Positions 17,309 through 26,711 of a DNA stretch of 64,000 nt are shown in pieces; the stretch's first letter is position 1; every line of letters begins with the position of its first letter. Both the position numbers and the translations under genes were made by a program. Origin of the DNA: UBA7672 sp041398245 (GTDB lineage: Bacteria > Pseudomonadota > Alphaproteobacteria > Caulobacterales > Hyphomonadaceae); assembly GCA_041398245.1 (NCBI GenBank), contig JAWKVC010000015.1:1-64000 (forward strand), in the 5' to 3' direction. The notes beneath the pieces are model-generated. The model searched no databases and had not been told where the DNA came from. It was given only the letters and a program-made list of their open reading frames with translations.

Positions 17309-18283
17309 ATGAAAACGCGCATCACCGAACTGTTCGGCATCGAGCACCCGATCATCCAGGGCGGGATGCACTATGTGGGCTTCGCGGAAATGGCTGCGGC
17401 TGTTTCCGAAGCGGGCGGTCTCGGCATCATCACCGGCCTGACGCAGAAGACGCCGGAAGGCCTGCGCAAGGAAATCCGCCGTTGCCGCGAGATGACCAGG
17501 AAGCCGTTCGGCGTAAACCTCACCTTCCTGCCGGCCGTGACGCCGCCGGACTATCCCGGCTTCGTGCGCACGATCATCGAGGAAGGCATCAAGATCGTCG
17601 AAACGGCGGGTAACAACCCGGCGCAGGTGATGCCCTTCTTCAAGGAGGCCGGCGTCAAGGTGATCCACAAATGCACCTCCGTCCGTCACTCCAAGAAGGC
17701 CGAGGCGATCGGCTGCGATGCGGTCAGCGTTGATGGTTTTGAGTGCGGCGGCCACCCGGGCGAGGACGATGTGCCGAACTTTATCCTGCTGCCCCGCGCC
17801 GCAGAGGAGCTGAAGATTCCCTTCGTCGCCTCGGGCGGCATGGCGGATGGCCGCTCGCTCGTTGCCGCGCTGGCGCTGGGCGCGGAAGGCATGAACATGG
17901 GCACGCGCTTCATCGCGACGAAGGAGGCGCCGGTCCACCAGAACGTGAAGGATACGCTGGTGAAAGCGAGCGAGCTGGACACGCGGCTCGTCATGCGCCC
18001 GCTGCGCAATACCGAGCGCGTGCTGAACAATGCGGGCGTCGCAAAGATTCTCGAGAAGGAGAAGCAGCTCGGCGCCGGCATCAAGTTCGAGGACATCCTC
18101 AACGAGGTGGCGGGGATCTATCCGAAGGTGATGGTCGAAGGCGACATGGAGGCCGGGGCGTGGAGCTGTGGCATGGTCGCGGGCCTCATCCACGACGTGC
18201 CGACGGTGAAGGAGCTGATCGACCGCATCATGCGCGAGGCGGACGACATCATCGCCAAGCGCCTCGCCGGGATGCGGGGCTGA
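17309..18283 (+). CDS. Nitronate monooxygenase family flavoprotein
   Basis: FMN-binding TIM-barrel enzyme of 324 residues, related to nitronate monooxygenase and FabK-like enoyl reductases. It starts with TRITELFGIEHPIIQGGM, has GGLGIITGL, the conserved ECGGHPGEDD segment, and the phosphate-binding VASGGMADGRSLVAALALGAEG... GTRFIATKE region. GGAGGA lies upstream of the ATG at 17309. The likely reaction is oxygen-dependent breakdown of alkyl nitronates such as propionate 3-nitronate. Placement after acyl-CoA genes is common in this group, where the in vivo substrate is often unknown. It ends ten bases from the end of a converging gene. Confidence 0.87.
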   Translation: MKTRITELFGIEHPIIQGGMHYVGFAEMAAAVSEAGGLGIITGLTQKTPEGLRKEIRRCREMTRKPFGVNLTFLPAVTPPDYPGFVRTIIEEGIKIVETAGNNPAQVMPFFKEAGVKVIHKCTSVRHSKKAEAIGCDAVSVDGFECGGHPGEDDVPNFILLPRAAEELKIPFVASGGMADGRSLVAALALGAEGMNMGTRFIATKEAPVHQNVKDTLVKASELDTRLVMRPLRNTERVLNNAGVAKILEKEKQLGAGIKFEDILNEVAGIYPKVMVEGDMEAGAWSCGMVAGLIHDVPTVKELIDRIMREADDIIAKRLAGMRG

Positions 18284-18293
18284 TCCTTCGGGC

Positions 18294-19598
18294 TCAGCGG
18301 TATTCGGCCGGCCGGTTGTCGACGCCGTTGAGTTCGTTGATCACGATGCGGATCGCATCGACGGTGTAGGAATCCCTGCCGCCGATCTTGCGGGCCAGCG
18401 CCTGAAGCCCCTCCAGCATGGCGGCGCTGCCGGCGCCCAGATCGGCGATGGCGACAAGGAAGGCTTCGAGCCGCGCGCAGCTTTCGACGCGGTTGGGAAC
18501 GTCGCGCAGGGGACCGAGCGGCAGGCTGTCCATGATGCGCAGGATCTGCGGCGCAAGGCGCGGATCGTCCGGCCCGGCAAACAGCCGGCGCGCATCGCGC
18601 AGCATGGCGATGCCGGCGCCGAACGCTCGATCATCGGCCGAGACCAGCCAGCCCATCATCAGCCCGTAGGCGTCGGGGCGTCGCAGCAGAAGATCGGCCG
18701 CGAGCTCCGACGCCGGATTGTAGAGACTGGCGTGACGGCGCAGGAGATCAGGATTGCTGTCCTCGCGCAGCAATGCGGTTTCGTGCACGAAGAGGAACGA
18801 CTTGAAGGCTTCAGGCAGGCCGGGCGGCGGGGCGGGAATGTCCGCAAGAGCGCGGCCGAAGGTGAAGGCGCGGGGCAGCCCGGCCTGTTCGGCCGTGAGT
18901 CCGGCTTCGAGCGTTTTCAGCTCGGCCTTGTCCGAAACGCGCGTATCCGCCGGATATACCAGCGTGGGATACCGCACCAGCGTCGCCGACATCGGCCATC
19001 GCCACGGCGCGCCAGCATGGTTCACCGAGACGCGCGGGAAGCGGCCGAGCCAGTCGACGACCGCTTGTGGGGTGGGTTCGGGCCAGTAGGCCGTCCACGC
19101 CTTGCCGGTGAAGCGGCCATCATCGCCGACCTGACGCGAGACCGTGACGGCGCCGCAGCTGAGACAGGCGTTGACGCTGAGCTGCGCCGGCGGCCAGACG
19201 GCGCGATGGAACGCCGGATCACAGCCGCAGGCGACGGTGATCTCACCGAGGCTTGTCTCCTTCTTTGGCTGCGCCGGCTCCGGATCGGGCGCCGGTGACT
19301 GCGACGCCGCCGCCGGCTTTGGTGCGCGCGGCGGCAGGGAGACGTCGCCCTTCTCGAAATACGTGCGCATGTGGTTGTTGCGCGGACCGTCCGTGGCCGC
19401 GAGCAGGAAGGCAAGCTGCACCGGCGCAGCGCCGTCCGGCTCCCAGTCGATCTCGATTTCGCGCATGTCGGGCGACAGGCGCATGGCGCGGATGACGCCC
19501 TCCGCCGCGAACGGCACGCGCACGCCGTTCGCGTCGGTGAAGCCGCGGATCACCCTGTAGCGGTGATGCGATTCGAGATGATCGACTGTCAGCCCCAT
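18294..19598 (-). CDS. Hypothetical protein with a four-Cys cluster
   Basis: Not recognised with certainty; 434 residues, no signal peptide or membrane segment. The first 80 residues (YRVIRGFTDANG and WEPDG...LAFLLAA) resemble a small domain like DUF3601. A Pro/Ala-rich linker follows (about 88-112), then four cysteines at 124, 126, 145 and 148 (VACGCD, NACLSCGA) that could hold zinc. The rest is helical with no known motif, ending in a Glu/Leu-rich region. The ATG at 19598 fits the open frame. It lies between nitronate monooxygenase (converging) and msrA (same strand, 46 bases away). Confidence 0.65.
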   Translation of the reverse strand: MGLTVDHLESHHRYRVIRGFTDANGVRVPFAAEGVIRAMRLSPDMREIEIDWEPDGAAPVQLAFLLAATDGPRNNHMRTYFEKGDVSLPPRAPKPAAASQSPAPDPEPAQPKKETSLGEITVACGCDPAFHRAVWPPAQLSVNACLSCGAVTVSRQVGDDGRFTGKAWTAYWPEPTPQAVVDWLGRFPRVSVNHAGAPWRWPMSATLVRYPTLVYPADTRVSDKAELKTLEAGLTAEQAGLPRAFTFGRALADIPAPPPGLPEAFKSFLFVHETALLREDSNPDLLRRHASLYNPASELAADLLLRRPDAYGLMMGWLVSADDRAFGAGIAMLRDARRLFAGPDDPRLAPQILRIMDSLPLGPLRDVPNRVESCARLEAFLVAIADLGAGSAAMLEGLQALARKIGGRDSYTVDAIRIVINELNGVDNRPAEYR

Positions 19599-19644
19599 CG
19601 GCGCCGCGCGTCAGCCTTGCATCAGGGGAGAAGCCGACCTGTCT

Positions 19645-20298
19645 CTACGCGCTGACGCCGACCCCGACCGGGCATGACACGCCCGTGCCGCCAAGCCCGC
19701 AATATCCGTCCGGGTTCTTGGCGAGATACTGCTGGTGGTAGGTCTCAGCATAGTAGAAGGGCGGGGCGGGACGGATCTCGCTTGTGATCTGCCCCATGCT
19801 CGCCTGGCGCAGCGCGGTCTGATAGGCCGCCAGCGAGGCTTTCGCCTTCGCGGCCTGCTCATCCGAATAGGTGTAGATCGCCGAGCGGTACTGCGTGCCG
19901 ACATCATTGCCCTGACGCATGCCCTGCGTCGGATCATGGCTTTCCCAGAACATTTTCAGCAGCGCGTCGTAGCCGATCACCTTGGGATCGAACACGACAA
20001 GCACGACTTCGGTGTGGCCTGTCTCGCCCGAGCAGACCTCCTGATAGGTAGGGTTCGGCGTTTCGCCGCCCTGATAGCCGACGGCCGTGCTCCACACGCC
20101 GCCCTGCTGCCAGAACTTGCGCTCGGCGCCCCAGAAGCAGCCGAGACCGAAGGCGGCGACCTCCAGCCCTTCAGGGAACGGGCCCTTGATCGGGTTGCCG
20201 TTGACGAAGTGGCGGTTGTCGACCGGCATTTCCATGGCGCGGCCGGGCAGGGCGTGGCCGGCTTTCGGCAGGCTGGTTTTCTTTCCGAGGGACAGCAT
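19645..20298 (-). CDS. msrA: Peptide-methionine (S)-S-oxide reductase
   Basis: MsrA of 217 residues that repairs oxidised methionine in proteins, recycled by thioredoxin. The catalytic Cys54 sits in GLGCFWGAE, and the family's GYQGGETPNPTYQEVCSG, FWESHDPTQGMRQGNDVGTQYRS and FYYAETYHQQYL motifs are all visible. Two C-terminal cysteines (GYCGLGGTGVSCP) can act as resolving residues. The N-terminus is about 40 residues longer than the minimal enzyme but has no signal peptide, so it is probably cytoplasmic. No MsrB is next to it. Confidence 0.94.
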   Translation of the reverse strand: MLSLGKKTSLPKAGHALPGRAMEMPVDNRHFVNGNPIKGPFPEGLEVAAFGLGCFWGAERKFWQQGGVWSTAVGYQGGETPNPTYQEVCSGETGHTEVVLVVFDPKVIGYDALLKMFWESHDPTQGMRQGNDVGTQYRSAIYTYSDEQAAKAKASLAAYQTALRQASMGQITSEIRPAPPFYYAETYHQQYLAKNPDGYCGLGGTGVSCPVGVGVSA

Positions 20299-20467
20299 GG
20301 CGGCATCCTTTGAGGAGCGGTTGCGTTCCCCTATGTGGGGCCGGCGGGGCCGGACGTCAAAGGCCTGGATCGGCGCCGGGGGCAGGCGGCGCCGGGTCCG
20401 GTCGGGGCGGTAACTTGCGCTTCAGGCGGGCGCATGTAAAAGGCCCCCCTTCGACTGATCCCTGACC

Positions 20468-20557
20468 GGTGAGATGGCCGAGTGGTCGATGGCGCACGCT
20501 TGGAAAGCGTGTATACGGGCAACCGTATCGTGGGTTCGAATCCCACTCTCACCGCCA
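20468..20557 (+). tRNA. tRNA-Ser (anticodon GGA)
   Basis: Ninety bases including encoded CCA. Acceptor arms GGTGAGA/TCTCACC pair fully; the anticodon loop is CTTGGAAAG with GGA; the long variable arm (TACGG-GCAA-CCGTA) is typical of class II serine tRNA; the T arm is GTGGGTTCGAATCCCAC. Confidence 0.96.
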
Positions 20558-20713
20558 GATTTCCCGACAGTTTTGCAATGGCGCCGCAGCGGCGGCCGCG
20601 CGTCGCTCAGGCGCGTGCGGCCTGTTCAGGCGCGCGCGCAGGGCGTAGCCTCGGGCTGGCTAAACCGGGGGGCCGGCCGTTCTGGCCGGGCTCCATGTCT
20701 TCGAGGACGTTTG

Positions 20714-20866
20714 ATGGCCAACCGCAGGGACAGACGGAAGGCGGCGGCGGTCCGGCGATCGTCCGGCGGCATGTCGGCGGCCGAGCGGCGCCAGCTTCTG
20801 ATCGGCGCGCTCGTGATTGGCGGCGTGATCCTCGCGCTGATGCTCTACTTCATCTGGCCGCGCTGA
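20714..20866 (+). CDS. Small single-pass membrane protein
   Basis: Fifty residues. The first half is strongly basic (MANRRDRRKAAAVRR) and the second half is a hydrophobic helix of about 18 residues ending FIWPR, so it is a probable inner-membrane protein with a cytoplasmic N-terminus. GAGGACG precedes the ATG. It lies between tRNA-Ser and the SOS cassette and is not part of either. The function is unknown. The basic/hydrophobic split supports real coding, but it could be a chance frame. Confidence 0.5.
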   Translation: MANRRDRRKAAAVRRSSGGMSAAERRQLLIGALVIGGVILALMLYFIWPR

Positions 20867-20944
20867 GGGTGCGGCCAGAATTCAAACTGAGACACGACCT
20901 CTTTCAGAGTCCGATTGACTCTTTGGCGCGGGGGAGTCCTAATG

Positions 20945-20959
20945 GAACAAAACATGAAC
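20945..20959 (+). promoter_or_regulatory. LexA (SOS) box upstream of imuA
   Basis: GAAC-AAAACAT-GAAC is a perfect match to the alphaproteobacterial LexA site (GAAC-N7-GAAC, equivalent to GTTC-N7-GTTC). It ends 20 bases before the imuA start, a position suited to blocking transcription. The operon downstream is the known LexA-controlled mutasome. Confidence 0.88.
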
Positions 20960-20978
20960 ATATCCACAGGACGCAGAC

Positions 20979-21776
20979 GTGCCGAGGGTCGAACTGGAAG
21001 TGCTGAAGCGGGAAGTGGCCCGGCTGGAACGCGGATCGTCCGCGCCGGCCGCCGCGCGCTTTTCGACCGGGGCGATGAAGCTCGATGCGGGCCTTGGCGG
21101 CGGGCTGATGCGCGGGGCGCTGCATGAAGTGTTCGCCGCGGGCATGCTGGATGAGGCGTCGGCGGCGGCGTTCGCCATCGGGCTGGCGGTGCGCGCCTCG
21201 CACGCTGCGCCCGTCGTGTGGGTGCGGCAGGATTTTGTCGGGCTGGAGCTGGGCGAGATCTACGCGCCGGGGCTGGCCGAGCTTGGCCTCTCGCCCGAGC
21301 GGCTGATCCTGGTGAAGGCGCGCGATGGACCCGCCGTGCTGCGCGCAGGCGAGGAGGCCGCGCGCTGTCCGCCGCTGGGCGCCGTGATCATCGAGCCATG
21401 GGGCAATCCCAAGGCGCTCGACCTTGTCGCCTCGCGCCGGCTGATGCTGGCGGCGGCGCGGTCCGGTGTGCCGCTGTTTATGCTGCGCGCGGGCGGCGAG
21501 CCGTTGCCGAGCGCGGCGGCGACGCGGTGGAGCGTCAGGGCGGCCGCATCGGCGCCGCTGGAGGCCACGGCGCCGGGCCATCCCGTGTTCGACGTCAGCC
21601 TGATGCGCGACCGGGCGGGCGCCATGGGTCGCAACTGGATTGTGGAATGGAAGCGTGATGTCCGCAGCTTCAGCGATATCGCAGAGACAAGAGCAGCGGC
21701 GCTATCTGGCGGCATGGTTCCCCTTCCTCCCGGCGGACCGGGTGCTGAGGCGGAACTTCACCGGCGCGCCGGATAA
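20979..21776 (+). CDS. imuA: Translesion mutasome protein ImuA
   Basis: ImuA of 265 residues, a RecA-like accessory of the ImuA-ImuB-DnaE2 mutasome used for induced mutagenesis. Characteristic segments are FSTGAMKLDAGLGGGLMRGALHEVFA near 30-55, VVWVRQDF, LGAVIIEPWGNPKALDLVASRRL, and WSVRAAAS. The GTG at 20979 follows the LexA box. Nearly 40 C-terminal residues extend into the imuB frame, giving a long out-of-phase overlap. It should be made only after DNA damage. Confidence 0.9.
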   Translation: MPRVELEVLKREVARLERGSSAPAAARFSTGAMKLDAGLGGGLMRGALHEVFAAGMLDEASAAAFAIGLAVRASHAAPVVWVRQDFVGLELGEIYAPGLAELGLSPERLILVKARDGPAVLRAGEEAARCPPLGAVIIEPWGNPKALDLVASRRLMLAAARSGVPLFMLRAGGEPLPSAAATRWSVRAAASAPLEATAPGHPVFDVSLMRDRAGAMGRNWIVEWKRDVRSFSDIAETRAAALSGGMVPLPPGGPGAEAELHRRAG

Positions 21777-23238
21777 GGTCGCGGAACCGCTGCCATTGGT
21801 GCTGGTCGAGAAGGTGAAGGGCGCAAGCCGCCTCGCCGCCGTCAGCCGCATGGCAAGGCGGGCGGGATTGTCTCCCGGTCTGACGCTGGCCGATGCGCGC
21901 GCGCGCATTCCGCAGCTCTGGGTCGAGGAGATGGACCGGCAGGCGGATGCGGGCCTGCTTGAGGCGGTTGCGGAGGATTGTGATCGCGTCACGCCGATTG
22001 TGGCCATCGATGCGCCGGATGGGCTGACGCTCGACATTACCGGATGCGGGCATCTGTTCGGCGGCGAGGCGGAGCTGCGCGCCGGCGTCTCGCAGCGCCT
22101 GCGCCGGGCCGGGCTCAATGTGCGTACGGTGATCGCTGGCGCCCCGGATGCGGCGCGCGCGCTTGCCCGCCATGGCCGTATCGCCATCGTGCCGGCGGGC
22201 GAGGAGGCTGCGGCGGTGCGCGGTCTTCCCATCGCCGCGCTCGGGCTGGAGGCGAAGGATCAGCTCGCCATCGCGCGCGCGGGCCTCAAGACGATCGGCG
22301 CGCTTGCCGACCGGCCGAGCGCACTGTTCGCGGCACGGTTCGGCGAGGAGATGACGGCGCGGCTGGCCCGGCTGCAGGGGCGTGCGCTATCGCCGCTGCT
22401 TCCGCGGCGGGCCGTTCCGATGCTGTGGGCGGAGCGGCGCTTTGCCGAGCCGATCGGCCGGGCGGAGGATGTCAAGGCGGTGGTGGCGGGGCTGGCCGGC
22501 GAGATTTGCCAGATGCTGCTGGAGCGGCGCGAGGGCGCGCGGGTTGTGGAGGCAAGTTTCCACCGCGCCGACGGCGCCGTGCGGCGCGTTGCGGTGGAGA
22601 CCGGGCGAGGCTCGCGCGATCCGGCAGCGATGCTGCGGCTCTTCCGCGAGAAGCTGGATGCGCTGGCCGATCCTCTCGATCCGGGTTTCGGTTTCGATCT
22701 TGTGCGGCTCTGCGTTCTGGAAGCCGAAGCGCTGGCCGTGATGCAGCCGGAGCTGGATGGCCGCGCGCTGGAGGCGGACGAGATCGCCAATCTGGCGGAC
22801 CGGTTGTCGGCGCGCTTCGGGCCGGGCCGCGTGCTGCGCTTCCTGCCGGAGGATACGCACGATCCCGATCGCGCGGCGCGCATCGTGCCGGCGCAGACGG
22901 CGCCGGCGGCGGCGGGCTGGATGCAGCCGGCGGCGGGCGAGCCGCCCTTGCGGCCGCCGCTTGTGTTCGATCCGCCGCAGCCGGTGACGATCCTGTTTGC
23001 GGAAGTGCCCGATGGTCCGCCGCGCGCCTTCCGCTGGCGGCGCATGGAGCATCGCATCGTGGGCCATGAAGGGCCCGAGCGCATCGCCCCGGAATGGTGG
23101 CGTGAGACGCCCGGCGAGGCGCGCGATTATTATCGTGTGGAGGATACGCAGGGGCGCCGCTTCTGGCTGTTTCGCACGGGCGCGTATGGCGCGGAGGACA
23201 ATCCGCCCCGCTGGTTCCTGCATGGGGCGTTCGGATGA
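21658..23238 (+). CDS. imuB: Y-family-like mutasome adaptor ImuB
   Basis: ImuB of about 526 residues, a DNA polymerase Y-family relative that lacks catalytic carboxylates in characterised members and works as a beta-clamp adaptor for DnaE2. Visible are RRYLAAWFPFLPADRVLRR at the start, the Y-family palm region with VAIDAPDGLTLDITGCGHLFGGE, and the GLPIAALGLEA...LKTIGALADRP helix-hairpin-helix-like region. ATG at 21658 lies inside imuA. Its stop overlaps the dnaE2 start (ATGA). The C-terminal 150 residues are Pro-rich and end in WFLHGAFG, usual for ImuB. Confidence 0.92.
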   Translation: MSAASAISQRQEQRRYLAAWFPFLPADRVLRRNFTGAPDKVAEPLPLVLVEKVKGASRLAAVSRMARRAGLSPGLTLADARARIPQLWVEEMDRQADAGLLEAVAEDCDRVTPIVAIDAPDGLTLDITGCGHLFGGEAELRAGVSQRLRRAGLNVRTVIAGAPDAARALARHGRIAIVPAGEEAAAVRGLPIAALGLEAKDQLAIARAGLKTIGALADRPSALFAARFGEEMTARLARLQGRALSPLLPRRAVPMLWAERRFAEPIGRAEDVKAVVAGLAGEICQMLLERREGARVVEASFHRADGAVRRVAVETGRGSRDPAAMLRLFREKLDALADPLDPGFGFDLVRLCVLEAEALAVMQPELDGRALEADEIANLADRLSARFGPGRVLRFLPEDTHDPDRAARIVPAQTAPAAAGWMQPAAGEPPLRPPLVFDPPQPVTILFAEVPDGPPRAFRWRRMEHRIVGHEGPERIAPEWWRETPGEARDYYRVEDTQGRRFWLFRTGAYGAEDNPPRWFLHGAFG

Positions 23239-26200
23239 GCGCGCCCGTCTATGCAGAGATGGCGGCGGCCACCAACTTTTCCTTCCTGCGCGGGGCTTCG
23301 ACCGGGCAGGACATGGTGTTGCGGGCGCTGCGCCTTGGTCATGCCGGCATCGGGATTGCCGATCGCAACACGCTCGCCGGCGTCGTGCGCGCCTGGGCGG
23401 CGCTGCAGCGGATTCGCGAGGATGGTTTGCCGGCGCCAACACGCGTTCGCGAAGGCGGATCGCCCGGCGAGGCGGGCTGGAGCGAACACCCGGACGAGGA
23501 AAAGCTGAAGGCGTGGCAGGTCGAGCTGAAGCGGCGGGCGAAGGCGTTCAAACTATGCATCGGGGCGCGGCTCGTTTTTGTCGACGGCACGCCGGATATC
23601 ATCGCCTATCCGGCCAACCGCGACGGCTGGGGGCGGCTGTGCCGCCTCCTCACGGCAGGCAATCTCCGTCCGCCGCCGGGGGCTACGCGGGCGACCAAGG
23701 GCGAATGCCGTCTCACGCTCGGCGACCTGCTTACCTTCGCGCAGGATCTGCTGCTGGTCGTGATGCCCAGTGAAAATCCGGATGCGTTGCAGCCATTGCT
23801 GGAAGTCCTGCGGGCGCGGGCGCCGGTATGGCTTGGCGCAACCATGCACCGGCGCGGGCCGGATGCGCGCCGTCTTGAGCGGCTGAAGGCGGTCGCCGCC
23901 GCCAGCGGCGTGCCGCTCATCGCAACCAATGATGCGCTCTATCATGACGCCGAACAGCGCGACCTCCAGGATGTGATGACCTGCATCCGCGAAGGCGTCC
24001 GGATCGAGGCCGCGGGCCGCCTGCTGGAGGCGAACGCCGAGCGCTATCTCAAGCCGGCGGCGGAAATGGCGCGGCTGTTCCGGGCTGCGCCGGGCGCTAT
24101 CGCCGAAACGGATGTTTTGCTCGGGCTGATCGATTTCGATCTCGGGGAGCTGACATACAATTATCCGCAGGAGCCCGTTCCGCCCGGCCTGTCGCCGCAG
24201 GACTATCTTGAGGACCGCGTCTGGTTCCATGCCGGCATGAAGTACAACTGGCGCATCCCGAAGAAGGTGAAGCGCCTGCTGCGCCGCGAACTGGCCTTCA
24301 TCGCGGGCAAGCGGATGGCGCCGTATTTTCTCACCATCTTCGACATGGTGCGCGTGGCTGAAGACAAGGGAATTCTCTGCCAGGGCCGCGGCTCGGCTGC
24401 GAACTCGGCCGTCTGTTATGTGCTGGGCATCACGTCGGTGAACCCGGCGACGTTCGATGTCCTGTTCGAGCGTTTTCTCTCCAACGAGCGTAACGAGCCG
24501 CCGGATATCGATGTCGATTTCGAGCACGAGCGGCGCGAGGAGATCATTCAGCATATCTACGAGCGCTATGGCCGTCACCGCGCTGGCATTGCGGCGACCG
24601 TGATCCACTACCGGCCGCGCAGCGCCATGCGTGAGGTCGGCAAGGTGTTCGGCCTCACCGATGATGTGACGGCGCAGCTCTCCGGTCTTGTCTGGGGCAG
24701 CTGGGGCGCAGCGCCGGTTGCGCAGCAATTGCGGCAGGCGGGTCTCGATCCCGACAATCCGGTCCTGCATCGCGCCCTGCGTTTTGCCAACAGACTGCTC
24801 GGCTTTCCGCGTCACCTGTCGCAGCATGTTGGCGGATTCGTGCTAACGCAGGGCCGGCTCGACGAGCTTGTTCCCATCGGCAATGCGGCGATGGACGAAC
24901 GCACCTTCATCGAGTGGGACAAGGACGACATCGACGCGCTGGGCCTGATGAAGGTCGATGTGTTGGCGCTTGGCATGCTCAGCTGCATCCGCAAGGCGCG
25001 CGATCTGCTCTATCTTCATGGCGGGCCGCGTTATGGCCTGCGTGATTTTCCGCTGGAGGATCCGGCGGTCTACGATATGTTGTGCGAAGGCGATTCCATC
25101 GGCGTCTTCCAGGTGGAAAGCCGCGCCCAGATCAACATGCTACCGCGTCTCAGGCCGCGCGAGATGTATGATCTCGTGATCGAGGTCGCGATCGTCCGGC
25201 CAGGACCGATCCAGGGCAATATGGTCCATCCCTATCTCAAGCGGCGCAACAAGGAGGAGGATGTCACCTTTCCTTCGCCGTCGCCGGAGCATGGGCCGCC
25301 TGACGAACTCTACCGGGTGCTCAACAAGACGCTCGGCGTGCCGCTGTTCCAGGAACAGGCGATGAAACTGGCCATGGTGGCAGCCAAATTTTCATCGGAG
25401 GAAGCGAACGGCCTTCGCCGCGCCATGGCGACATTCCGCAATGTCGGCACCATCCATACGTTCGAGAAACGGATGGTCGAGGGCATGGCGGTGCGCGGCT
25501 ATGAACGTGACTTCGCGCAGCGCTGCTTTGAGCAGATCAAGGGCTTCGGCAGTTACGGCTTTCCTGAAAGCCATGCCGCGGCGTTTGCGCAGCTTGTCTA
25601 TGTGTCGTCCTGGTTGAAGCATCATCATCCGGCGGCGTTCGCCTGCGCGCTGCTGAACGCCCAGCCGATGGGCTTCTATGCGCCCGCCCAGATCGTGCGC
25701 GATGCGCAGGAGCATGGCGTCGAGGTTCGTCCGGTCGATGCAAACCATAGCCATTACGACAATGCGCTGGAGCGGCGCGAGGATGGTTCGCTCGCGTTGC
25801 GTCTCGGCTTCCGGCAGGTGGACGGCATGCGTGAGGATGACGCCGCCAACCTGGTTGCGCGCCGGGGCGAGGGCTATGCCAGCGTGCAGGACATGCGCGA
25901 GCGCGGGGGCGTGTCGACGCCGATGCTGCGGCGGCTGGCCGATGCGGACGCCTTCAGGTCGCTGGCGCAGGACAGGCGCGAGGCGCTCTGGGATGTACGC
26001 CGGCTTCCGGATGATGATCTGCTTCCGCTGTTTGCGGCGGCGGAAGCGCGCGAACTTGGCGAAGAGCCGGAGAGCAATCTTCCCGACATGCCGCTGCGCG
26101 AGCATGTGGCGGCGGATTATCAGACGGTTCGCCTGTCGCTGAAGGCGCATCCGATGCAGATCCTGCGGCCGGTCTTCGCCGCCGAGCGCATTCTCTCATG

Positions 26201-26630
26201 CAGCGAGACCAGCGAGCTGCGCGATGGACGCTGGGCGCGAACGGCGGGCGTTGTTCTGGTCCGCCAGCGGCCAGGGAATGGCAAGGCGATCTTCATCACG
26301 CTGGAGGACGAGACGGGCATCACCAACGCCCTGCTGTGGGCGCGGGTGTTCGAGCGGTTTCGCGCCGAGGTAATGGGCGCGCGCCTGCTGCTGATCGAGG
26401 GCAGGGTGCAGAAGAGCAAGGAAGGCGTTACGCACCTGATGGGGGCGCGGGTGTTCAACCGCACGATGGATCTGGCGCGGCTGTCAGAGGACCATGAAGC
26501 GGACTTCGAGCTGACACGGGCTGACGAGATCAAGCATCCCCAGCATCCGCGTGGACCGAAGGGACCCGATGGTCTGTTCAGACATCCGCGCGATGTCCGC
26601 ATCCTGCCCAAATCCCGTGATTTCCATTGA
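23235..26630 (+). CDS. dnaE2: Error-prone DNA polymerase III alpha subunit DnaE2
   Basis: DnaE2 of 1131 residues, the catalytic subunit that copies damaged DNA in the SOS mutasome. The PHP domain opens with YAEMAAATNFSFLRGAST; the polymerase active site includes PPDIDVDFEHERREEIIQ near residues 422-439; GRGSAANSAVCYVLGIT and GFPESHAAAFAQLVYVSSWLK are further C-family signatures; an OB-fold follows near the C-terminus (RDGRWARTAGVVLVRQRPG). An insertion around residues 60-95 in the PHP region is rich in charged residues. It is coupled to imuB by a four-base overlap and controlled through the LexA box at 20945. Confidence 0.95.
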   Translation: MSAPVYAEMAAATNFSFLRGASTGQDMVLRALRLGHAGIGIADRNTLAGVVRAWAALQRIREDGLPAPTRVREGGSPGEAGWSEHPDEEKLKAWQVELKRRAKAFKLCIGARLVFVDGTPDIIAYPANRDGWGRLCRLLTAGNLRPPPGATRATKGECRLTLGDLLTFAQDLLLVVMPSENPDALQPLLEVLRARAPVWLGATMHRRGPDARRLERLKAVAAASGVPLIATNDALYHDAEQRDLQDVMTCIREGVRIEAAGRLLEANAERYLKPAAEMARLFRAAPGAIAETDVLLGLIDFDLGELTYNYPQEPVPPGLSPQDYLEDRVWFHAGMKYNWRIPKKVKRLLRRELAFIAGKRMAPYFLTIFDMVRVAEDKGILCQGRGSAANSAVCYVLGITSVNPATFDVLFERFLSNERNEPPDIDVDFEHERREEIIQHIYERYGRHRAGIAATVIHYRPRSAMREVGKVFGLTDDVTAQLSGLVWGSWGAAPVAQQLRQAGLDPDNPVLHRALRFANRLLGFPRHLSQHVGGFVLTQGRLDELVPIGNAAMDERTFIEWDKDDIDALGLMKVDVLALGMLSCIRKARDLLYLHGGPRYGLRDFPLEDPAVYDMLCEGDSIGVFQVESRAQINMLPRLRPREMYDLVIEVAIVRPGPIQGNMVHPYLKRRNKEEDVTFPSPSPEHGPPDELYRVLNKTLGVPLFQEQAMKLAMVAAKFSSEEANGLRRAMATFRNVGTIHTFEKRMVEGMAVRGYERDFAQRCFEQIKGFGSYGFPESHAAAFAQLVYVSSWLKHHHPAAFACALLNAQPMGFYAPAQIVRDAQEHGVEVRPVDANHSHYDNALERREDGSLALRLGFRQVDGMREDDAANLVARRGEGYASVQDMRERGGVSTPMLRRLADADAFRSLAQDRREALWDVRRLPDDDLLPLFAAAEARELGEEPESNLPDMPLREHVAADYQTVRLSLKAHPMQILRPVFAAERILSCSETSELRDGRWARTAGVVLVRQRPGNGKAIFITLEDETGITNALLWARVFERFRAEVMGARLLLIEGRVQKSKEGVTHLMGARVFNRTMDLARLSEDHEADFELTRADEIKHPQHPRGPKGPDGLFRHPRDVRILPKSRDFH

Positions 26631-26711
26631 GGGCGTCTGCATCCGCAGGTTGACCTCTTGCGCGTTGCGGCGCGTTGTTCGATTGAACAGGCACAAGATT
26701 CGGAGACGCCG

